Shown: positions 56,823-64,000 of the stretch, in pieces | Layout: the number at the start of each line of letters is the position of its first letter | Numbering within the stretch: the stretch's first letter is position 1 | Origin: an uncultured Microcaldota archaeon | GTDB lineage: Archaea; Micrarchaeota; Micrarchaeia; Norongarragalinales; CAINOH01 | DNA: 64,000 nt | NCBI GenBank assembly: GCA_903851445.1 | Contig: CAINOH010000024.1 | Coordinates: 18,080-82,079 of the forward strand | Reading direction: 5' to 3' | Made by a program: the position numbers and the translations under genes | The notes under the pieces: generated by a model | What the model was told of the DNA's origin: nothing | Databases searched by the model: none | Seen by the model: only the letters and a program-made list of their open reading frames with translations

Positions 56823-57720
56823 ACCAGTCTACCGTCTGCCGCAAACCATCTTCAATACTTGTTGTTGGGTTCCAACCAAGATATTTCTTTGCCTTATCTA
56901 TGCTGGAGAACCTGCGAGAATTCTCATTAAGCCGGGTCTTTTTCGAATAGGACACGTCCAATTTCTTGCTCATGATGCACTCTATGGCAGACACCAGTTC
57001 GTGCACGGTTATAGGCTCCGAACTTCCAATATTGACCGTGCCACCGGGTACATCCTTGTCAACTGCACAGGATATCGCCCTTGCAACGTCCTGAACGAAG
57101 ATATAATCAATCGCTATGTCTGGACTGTTGAGAAGAATTGACTTGCCCTCAAGACCGTTCGTGATTATATACGGGATTAGTTTAGAAGGGTTCTGGAACG
57201 GACCGTAAGCGGAGGAAGAGCGGATACTTGTACACTGGACGTCGTAGCGAACCCCGAAAAACTCGACGAGTTGCTCATTCGCAAACTTTGAAATAGAATA
57301 AGGAGAAAATGGGTCTGGGTTCTGAGTCTCAATAAACGGTGAGGGGTTGTTCCCGTAGACCTCTGCAGAACTCATACTGATTACCCGATTCAATTTCTTA
57401 CTCTCAAGCGCGCCGTTCAAAAGGTTAACCAAGCCGACCGTGTCATTTTCCAATATTTTTCTTGCGATGGAAATTTCCCTGCTGGTGTCAACAACGCCCA
57501 CAAGGTTGATTATGCACTCCGGCTGCAGCTGCCTGATGCTATTTCGCACATTTTCCTCATGCAACACGTCCAATTGGACGTAAGTAGTGTTCCCATGAGA
57601 AACTAGATCAGTGTTCTTGGCGTGGAAAATGAACAGTTCATCCTGCTTGCGGGTTTTCTCAAAATAATCCACAAGGTTCCGGCCAATGAAGCCCGTTCCG
57701 CCTGCGATGAGAATCTTCAA
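56797..57720 (-). CDS. NAD-dependent sugar epimerase/dehydratase (SDR)
   Basis: GGTGFIGRNLVDYF, SSAEVYG, YSISKFANEQ, YIFVQDVARAI. Confidence 0.87.
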   Translation of the reverse strand: MKILIAGGTGFIGRNLVDYFEKTRKQDELFIFHAKNTDLVSHGNTTYVQLDVLHEENVRNSIRQLQPECIINLVGVVDTSREISIARKILENDTVGLVNLLNGALESKKLNRVISMSSAEVYGNNPSPFIETQNPDPFSPYSISKFANEQLVEFFGVRYDVQCTSIRSSSAYGPFQNPSKLIPYIITNGLEGKSILLNSPDIAIDYIFVQDVARAISCAVDKDVPGGTVNIGSSEPITVHELVSAIECIMSKKLDVSYSKKTRLNENSRRFSSIDKAKKYLGWNPTTSIEDGLRQTVDWYEKNYAKE

Positions 57721-57769
57721 GAGCGTTCACCCAAATCTGGAAATGTCATTTCGCTAATGCACCGTCAAC

Positions 57770-58813
57770 TCAACGGCCTTTTGGTACGATCCTCGCCCGA
57801 AGCGAGTAGAAGCCATATATGCCGAGAAATGAAAGGCACATGAACGGGTGTAAAAACCATGCCAAATCGGGCTTCTTTGCATAGCCACGTATCGAGTCGT
57901 ACAAGGGCTTTACGATTGTAATACTATAAAGGGCATATACAAGAAGGCGTAAGACATCAGTCCCTTTTTTAGGGTCGAATATCCTGTAGCGCCTCTCGCC
58001 CTCGTAACCCGCGACGCTGTCAAATTCCTTGGCATAGGCAGCGCGCTTTCGGAGGAAAGACCACAGGCCGTCAGCTGTGTTGTGGTAGATACAGTTCTTG
58101 ACGAAGGCAAACTTATTGTATCCTTTTCTAACCAAGTCGTAATTGACATCGATGTGAAAAAACGCTTCGGGCCTGGTGTCGGCATTGGCAATCAGCTCCT
58201 TTCTTCGGACCAAGAAACCGTTGCAACCTACTGTGGGAAGGTTTTCTGCATTGAATTCAACCAAGTAGTACTGCCTGTATTCCTTTGCCCTTCCGGATAG
58301 GTGCCAATCTTCGTAATACCACGCCATCCTGTCGGCCTTGCCCATGTAGAACGCAACCGGGTCGTTGAACCCGAAAAGCCCGAAATATCTGTTGAGCAGG
58401 CTTGATTTTTTTATGTAGCAATATCTAAGGGTCTGAGATGCAACTATTTCGGGGTTGTCCGTGAATGGGAAAACCATCTGCCTGAGCCAATTCGTGGTTG
58501 GTATGAAATTGTCTGAGTCAACGTATGCCGCTATATCGTTTTTCGAGCTGTGAAGGCCGACTGCCCGCCTAGCCTCTTGGCTGTTCCAATAGTCTTTCCT
58601 AATAATTATTCTGCCTCCTATTCTTCGTACATATTTTTTTGCGACATCAAGGGTACCGTCAGACGAGCCGGCATCAACTATGACAAGCTCAATCTTCGAC
58701 TGTGGATAATCCTGCGTCGCAATCCGTTCAAGGCAGATCTCAAGGTTTTTCCTGCAGTTGCGGGTAATGACAATGAAACTCACTGAGGGCAGTCTTTCGC
58801 GCATTTGATTCAC
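57770..58813 (-). CDS. Family 2 glycosyltransferase
   Basis: SFIVITRNCRKNLEICLERIATQDYPQSKIELVIVDAGSSDGTLD; YVDSDN; C-terminal TM. Confidence 0.88.
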   Translation of the reverse strand: MNQMRERLPSVSFIVITRNCRKNLEICLERIATQDYPQSKIELVIVDAGSSDGTLDVAKKYVRRIGGRIIIRKDYWNSQEARRAVGLHSSKNDIAAYVDSDNFIPTTNWLRQMVFPFTDNPEIVASQTLRYCYIKKSSLLNRYFGLFGFNDPVAFYMGKADRMAWYYEDWHLSGRAKEYRQYYLVEFNAENLPTVGCNGFLVRRKELIANADTRPEAFFHIDVNYDLVRKGYNKFAFVKNCIYHNTADGLWSFLRKRAAYAKEFDSVAGYEGERRYRIFDPKKGTDVLRLLVYALYSITIVKPLYDSIRGYAKKPDLAWFLHPFMCLSFLGIYGFYSLRARIVPKGR

Positions 58814-58987
58814 TCAATCCAATAAAACATATACCCTAAAGGACGCGGCGGATGGTTAAATTACCTTCCCAGTGTGAACCTTATATTGCCGCATAGGTTG
58901 ATTTCTTCAACCTTTTGGGCGAATGGCCGGCCAATCAACACGGGCGTCGTCCGCGCGGTTTCAACTAATCCACAACAGGTATCCATT

Positions 58988-60037
58988 ATGTCCAAGAAGG
59001 TGCTGATAACCGGGTCTGCAGGCCTCATAGGCTCCGAATCGGTTAAGTTCTTCTGCGAAAAAGACTTCGAAGTCACCGGCATAGACAATGATATGCGTTC
59101 GCAGTTCTTCGGAGCTGAAGCCAGCACAAAATGGAATTCCGACCTGCTTTCGAAGAGCTACTCGAGCTACAAGCACGTCTCTATGGACATACGCGACCAA
59201 AAGGAAATGACCGGGCTTTTTGAAAAGGAAGGTTTCGACCTGATTATCCACTGCGCAGCGCAGCCTTCGCACGACTGGGCTGCCAAAGACCCATTCACGG
59301 ACTTTACTGTGAACGCAAACGGCACGCTAAATGTCCTTGAGAACTACCGCAAGCACTCGCCTGATGCTGTGTTCATCTTCACTTCAACCAACAAAGTCTA
59401 CGGAGACACGCCGAACACGCTTCCGCTCATCGAGCAGGAGACGCGCTACGAGCTGCCAGCTGATCACCCATTCTACAACGGCATTGACGAAACGATGAGC
59501 ATAGACAACTCAAAGCATAGCCTCTTTGGTGTCTCAAAGGCTGCTGCTGACTTGCTGGTGCAGGAATACGGCAAGTATTTCGGGCTCAGGACCGCCGTTT
59601 TCCGTGGTGGCTGCCTGACAGGCCCGGCGCACTCGGGAACCGAGCTTCACGGTTTCTTGGCATACCTTGTAAAGTGCATAATCACAGGCCGAAAGTACAC
59701 CATATATGGTTACAAGGGAAAGCAAGTAAGGGACAACATCCACTCATACGACCTGGTCAACGCGTTCTATAATGTTTACCTGCACCCGAGGAAGGGTGAG
59801 GTATACAACATGGGCGGTTCGCGCCACTCAAACGTTTCAATGCTAGAGGCCATCCGCAAGATCGAGGAACTGACTGGGAAGAAGGCCAACATTGAATATG
59901 CTGAAAACAACCGGATTGGCGACCACATCTGGTACATTTCCGACGTCTCGAAGTTCAAGAAGCACTATCCCGATTGGAGCTTCAAGTACGACATTGACAT
60001 GATTCTGGAAGAAGAATGCGAACATGGACATTTCTAA
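58988..60037 (+). CDS. rfbE: CDP-paratose/tyvelose 2-epimerase-like SDR
   Basis: [104 protein letters not shown]. Confidence 0.88.
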   Translation: MSKKVLITGSAGLIGSESVKFFCEKDFEVTGIDNDMRSQFFGAEASTKWNSDLLSKSYSSYKHVSMDIRDQKEMTGLFEKEGFDLIIHCAAQPSHDWAAKDPFTDFTVNANGTLNVLENYRKHSPDAVFIFTSTNKVYGDTPNTLPLIEQETRYELPADHPFYNGIDETMSIDNSKHSLFGVSKAAADLLVQEYGKYFGLRTAVFRGGCLTGPAHSGTELHGFLAYLVKCIITGRKYTIYGYKGKQVRDNIHSYDLVNAFYNVYLHPRKGEVYNMGGSRHSNVSMLEAIRKIEELTGKKANIEYAENNRIGDHIWYISDVSKFKKHYPDWSFKYDIDMILEEECEHGHF

Positions 60038-61187
60038 AAAAAAAGTCGCCATTTCTACCCACTATCTCATCTACGGGGCACCGCAGGCTCTGCGGGACTA
60101 CTTGATTTCGAAGAAAGTAAGACAACTGCTTTACATTGCACATCCCCTTTTTGCGGATGGCAACCACTCCTACTTTGAGAGAATCAGGGACGGAAAGCTG
60201 GTTGAAAAAAAGGAGTTCCGGATTAGAATTGGCGCCGGCCTGCTGAATTACCCAATCGAGCTTGCCTTGACGCTGAAAAAATGCATCGGTCGCAGGCAAA
60301 AAATCGACCTCTTTATCGGCGTGGACAGCCTCAATGCATTCGCTGGAGTGCTGCTGAAAAAGATGGGCATCGTAAAGACAACAATCTTTTACACCATTGA
60401 CTACGTTCCTAAAAGGTTTGACAACCCTGTTGCCAATGAAATCTACCACTGGATGGATGCATACTGTGTCAGGAACTGCGACCAGACTTGGAACGTGTCA
60501 AGCAGGATTGCACAGGCCCGGAAGGATTATCGCGGCCTGTGCGGAAAGAAATACGAACGCCAGGCCGTTGTTCCCATTGGCGTGTGGCCTGACAAGGTCA
60601 AGATCCGTCCTTTCGGGAAAATCCGCAAGCACCGGCTGCTCTTCATCGGCCACCTGCTGCAAAAACAGGGCGTCCAGCACGTGCTTGACGCAATCCCGGC
60701 CATTGCCCGACAAATACCCGACTTCGACTTTCTCGTCGTGGGAGGCGGCGAATACGAGAACGCGTTGAAAAACAGGGCCAGGCGGCTGGGCATCGAAGGC
60801 CGCGTGACGTTCACGGGCTGGATAAAGGACCGCAGGAAAATCGACGGCATAATGGCTGACAGCGCAGTGGCAATCGCGATGTACCAGAAGTACGACGAGA
60901 AGGGCAATATCTCGTTCACGTACTTTGCCGACCCGACCAAGATCAAGGACTATTTATCCGCCGGACTGCCGGTCATAATGACCGACGTCCCGCACAATGC
61001 TTTGGAAATCAAGCGGAAAGGCTGCGGCAAGGTAATCCGGCCTGACCGCAGGGACATTGCTGCTGCGGTCGTCTCCATGATGAAGGACGAGAAGTCGCTT
61101 CGGACGTACCGCAGCAATGCGAGGAAATATGCATTATTATTCGATTGGGACGTAATTTTTGAAAGGGCACTCAAAGGGATAACATGA
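60024..61187 (+). CDS. GT4-like glycosyltransferase
   Basis: [67 protein letters not shown]. Confidence 0.85.
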   Translation: MDISKKKVAISTHYLIYGAPQALRDYLISKKVRQLLYIAHPLFADGNHSYFERIRDGKLVEKKEFRIRIGAGLLNYPIELALTLKKCIGRRQKIDLFIGVDSLNAFAGVLLKKMGIVKTTIFYTIDYVPKRFDNPVANEIYHWMDAYCVRNCDQTWNVSSRIAQARKDYRGLCGKKYERQAVVPIGVWPDKVKIRPFGKIRKHRLLFIGHLLQKQGVQHVLDAIPAIARQIPDFDFLVVGGGEYENALKNRARRLGIEGRVTFTGWIKDRRKIDGIMADSAVAIAMYQKYDEKGNISFTYFADPTKIKDYLSAGLPVIMTDVPHNALEIKRKGCGKVIRPDRRDIAAAVVSMMKDEKSLRTYRSNARKYALLFDWDVIFERALKGIT

Positions 61188-61810
61188 CTAAAGACCTGTC
61201 ACAATTTCGCCAATATAAAAACGATGTGTTTGAAAAACTGGACTTTGACTTCAAGGAAGGCAAGAAGATTCTTGACGTGGGATGCGGCGACGGGTCTGAC
61301 GCAGAAATTTTCATTAATGAATTCGGGCTCAGCACATTCGGAATCGACATATCCAGGCATGAGAAATCCCGAGGAATAAAGGGATTGCACTTCAAGAAAG
61401 CCGGGATTTACGACATCCCGTTCGAGGAAGGTTATTTTGATTACGTGTTCTTGCACGATGTCCTGCATCACATTGATGAAGAAAAGCAGGACCACCTAAA
61501 TCATGTCAAGGGCCTTGCCGAAATAAGGCGGGTCTGCAAGAAAGGCGGATACATCATTATTATCGAATCCAATCGCTATAATCCGCTGTCTTATCCGCAC
61601 ATGGTAAAACTGGAGGGACATAACAGCTTCAGGCAGGCCTATTTCAAAAAACTTATCCGCGAATCCTTTCCAAACCCGGTGTTCAAGCATTTCGAAGCCC
61701 ACGTCTATCCTAAAGGGCTACTCCCGATTTTCAAGGCCTATGAATACATTGCCGAAAAAATATTTCCTAAATCTATATTGGCGTATAACGTGGCGATTAT
61801 AAAAAAATGA
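61184..61810 (+). CDS. Class I SAM-dependent methyltransferase
   Basis: KKILDVGCGDGSDAEIF, FDYVFLHDVLHHI; ATGA overlap with the upstream gene. Confidence 0.85.
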   Translation: MTKDLSQFRQYKNDVFEKLDFDFKEGKKILDVGCGDGSDAEIFINEFGLSTFGIDISRHEKSRGIKGLHFKKAGIYDIPFEEGYFDYVFLHDVLHHIDEEKQDHLNHVKGLAEIRRVCKKGGYIIIIESNRYNPLSYPHMVKLEGHNSFRQAYFKKLIRESFPNPVFKHFEAHVYPKGLLPIFKAYEYIAEKIFPKSILAYNVAIIKK

Positions 61811-62526
61811 TAACAATAATCGAGAAACTCAAGACATACGGCCCGAAGACCCTGGTACGATACGGGGTGTCCGAAATGGCATATCGCACAAGACGCGTCC
61901 TCAAGAAGTCGTACAGCCAGAAGGAAGAGGACTTGGTCATTGACCGGCTGCTTGGCTTTCCGGAACATGGTTTCTACGTTGACGTGGGAGCGAACGACCC
62001 CAGCCGTTTCAGCAACACCCGCCGTTTCTACGACAAAGGATGGAGCGGGATAAACATCGAGCCGGACCGCCAAAAATTTTTAGAGCTTGAAAAGAAGCGC
62101 AAGAAGGACATTAACCTGAACATAGGCGTGGGGGAAAGGAAGTCGGAACTGGCATTCTACAGGTTCATCCCGGACATGCTCTCGACGTTCTCAAAGACCG
62201 AAGCGGATGAATACAAGCGGCAGGGCTACAAGTATCTCGGCCATTCCAGTGTACATGTGATGCGCCTCGGGGACGTACTGGCGAGGTACTGCAAGGGAAG
62301 GCATATAGATTTCCTCTCCATAGACACCGAAGGATATGACCTGCAGGTGCTGAAAAGCAACGATTGGGCGAAGTTCAGGCCGAGGCTTATATGCATCGAA
62401 TCAGTCCACCACGATAAAAACGGGAGCAAAATGGACCGCGATGAGGAGCAGGAGCCGTTCCTCAAATCGCGGGGCTATAAAAAAGTCTACGACTCCGGGC
62501 TGAACTCGATTTACATGAGAAAGTGA
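61807..62526 (+). CDS. FkbM-family methyltransferase
   Basis: GFYVDVGANDPSRFSNTRRFYDKGWSGINIEPD, IDFLSIDTEGYDLQVLKSNDW. Confidence 0.88.
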   Translation: MITIIEKLKTYGPKTLVRYGVSEMAYRTRRVLKKSYSQKEEDLVIDRLLGFPEHGFYVDVGANDPSRFSNTRRFYDKGWSGINIEPDRQKFLELEKKRKKDINLNIGVGERKSELAFYRFIPDMLSTFSKTEADEYKRQGYKYLGHSSVHVMRLGDVLARYCKGRHIDFLSIDTEGYDLQVLKSNDWAKFRPRLICIESVHHDKNGSKMDRDEEQEPFLKSRGYKKVYDSGLNSIYMRK

Positions 62527-63569
62527 TGCTGGCGACTCCGTCGGGGCGATTCTCACGGGGACAAGACGAGAGATACGACATGAAACCGGTTGAAAAGTGC
62601 GACTTGTGCGGTGGAAAAGAATTCGTGTTCCGCTTCAAGGGGCGCGACATCATGCACGAGGTGCCGGGGGAATTCACCGCAGCCGAGTGTAAGAACTGTG
62701 GCTTGGTATTTCTGAACCCCCGCCCTTCGTCCGAGGAACTGGAAAAATACTATCCTAGCGCCGAATACGATTCCCTTCGTGGGGAGTCAGGCCGCAAAGA
62801 GGTAATAAACGAACTTCTGGGAAAAATACATCGGGGTAAGAAGTCCGGCATCATCTACCGTCTTTTCGCGCCCTACTTCATACGCGAGTTTCCTCACGTC
62901 AACGGGATGAAAATCCTCGACGTCGGCTGCGGAAGCGGCCACTTTCTTGCCGAGATGAAAAAACGGTTCGACAACGAATACTATGGCGTCGAGCCGGGGG
63001 AATTCAACAGGGAATTCGCGGCAAAGAACGGCCTGAAAATGTTCAGGGGGGTCCTGAAGGATGCGCGCTACCCGAAGCACTATTTCGACCTGATACTGGT
63101 CAATCACGTCTTCGAGCACGTGGGCGACCCGACGGATACTTTGCGGGAGCTCAAGCGCATACTCAAGCCGGGCGGCACGCTGACGATTGGGGTACCCAAC
63201 ACCGATGCTTTGAACCGCAGGATATTCGGTAAGTATTGGGTCGGGTATGACGTCCCCAGGCACTTATACAGCTACAGTCCTGAAATACTGAAAAAGTACG
63301 CGCAAAAGGTGGGGCTCAAGACCAAAAGGCTGAGGTTCGGCTTGGACTGGTATTACGGGCTTCCGTTCCAGCTTTTGTTCGTCCTCAACGCCACCAGAAA
63401 AAATAGGCATCAATACTACCACAAGATTAGGAAAAAGGGAAGCTACCAGGCGCTCCTGACTCCGCTCAACGCGGCCCAGTTTGTGTTCCTACTCGTGACG
63501 ATGCCTGTCGCGCACGTCCTGACGCGGCTCGGGTGGGGCGAGACTGTCGAGATATTCCTCACGAAATGA
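62523..63569 (+). CDS. SAM-dependent methyltransferase with N-terminal Zn-ribbon
   Basis: CDLCGGKEF...AECKNCGLVFLNPRPS; MKILDVGCGSGHFLAEM; start could be 62580. Confidence 0.87.
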   Translation: MMLATPSGRFSRGQDERYDMKPVEKCDLCGGKEFVFRFKGRDIMHEVPGEFTAAECKNCGLVFLNPRPSSEELEKYYPSAEYDSLRGESGRKEVINELLGKIHRGKKSGIIYRLFAPYFIREFPHVNGMKILDVGCGSGHFLAEMKKRFDNEYYGVEPGEFNREFAAKNGLKMFRGVLKDARYPKHYFDLILVNHVFEHVGDPTDTLRELKRILKPGGTLTIGVPNTDALNRRIFGKYWVGYDVPRHLYSYSPEILKKYAQKVGLKTKRLRFGLDWYYGLPFQLLFVLNATRKNRHQYYHKIRKKGSYQALLTPLNAAQFVFLLVTMPVAHVLTRLGWGETVEIFLTK

Positions 63570-64000
63570 TCCTGTTCACTATCTCGTTCTTGAGGAAGTC
63601 GTTGAGGTCCTCGGGCGTGCCGAGGCCGTGCATCTGCGAACTGCCCATCTTCAGCGTCTTTATCCTGCCCCCCGCGAGTATCATCTCGTTGTACACCGGG
63701 CAGACGTAGAACTCGTTGTTGACGCGGATGTCCTTGAGAATCATCTGCTGCGCGAACCTCACGAAATCGCTCCCCTTGCCGTAATAATATAATCCCACGG
63801 TGGCCTCGTTGCTGATGGGCCGCTTCTCGGCGACTTCTATGACGAGGCCGTCCTTGTCCTTCTTTACGAAGGACCATTTGGGGTGTGTTGAGTCGAATGT
63901 CAGTATGGCCCCGTCCAGCTTTTCCTTTCGCCCAAACTCGATGAGCTTGTTGAGGTCAAAGTCGATGTACTGGTCCGAATTTGCGATCATCAGGTCGTTG
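63559..64000 (-). CDS. Sugar-phosphate nucleotidyltransferase-like protein (5' end beyond window)
   Basis: NDLMIANSDQYIDFDLNKLIEF...AILTFDSTHPKWSFVKKDKDGLVIEVAEKRPIS; open to the window edge. Confidence 0.7.
   Translation of the reverse strand, partial: NDLMIANSDQYIDFDLNKLIEFGRKEKLDGAILTFDSTHPKWSFVKKDKDGLVIEVAEKRPISNEATVGLYYYGKGSDFVRFAQQMILKDIRVNNEFYVCPVYNEMILAGGRIKTLKMGSSQMHGLGTPEDLNDFLKNEIVNRIIS

Overview
The window is a gene-dense, GC-moderate archaeal chromosome segment. Archaeal markers include fibrillarin, FEN1, an ATP-dependent DNA ligase, Sm-like protein, MBF1, S17e, translin-like protein, tRNAs with BHB introns, and TTG/GTG starts. The lineage is probably DPANN (Micrarchaeota- or Diapherotrites-like); that placement is an inference that I cannot test here. 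About 50 kb is housekeeping: nucleotide, shikimate and SAM metabolism, RNA processing, transporters, membrane H+-PPase and five tRNAs. The last ~13 kb is a surface-glycan cluster with a CDP-3,6-dideoxyhexose (tyvelose-type) pathway.

The strongest unusual signals are these. (1) tRNA-Gln(UUG) is interrupted by two non-canonical introns, one in the D-loop and one in the T-loop. tRNA-Ala(GGC) has a T-loop intron at the same position (59/60), and tRNA-Ser(CGA) has a canonical 37/38 intron. All four fit a 4-nt helix / 3-nt bulge BHB geometry. (2) An RmlD-like reductase is fused to an RfbH/E1-type iron-sulfur PLP dehydrase, inside a CDP-tyvelose-like pathway. (3) Two paralogous RelE/ParE-type toxin-antitoxin modules lie 33 kb apart, each with an inverted repeat upstream of the antitoxin. 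(4) A HerA-like ATPase appears to have lost its P-loop. (5) A winged-helix gene is flanked by an 11-bp-period GATT array, strong hairpins and GATT/AATC palindromes.

All family calls were made by eye from the translations; no searches were run. Start codons were adjusted by judgement.
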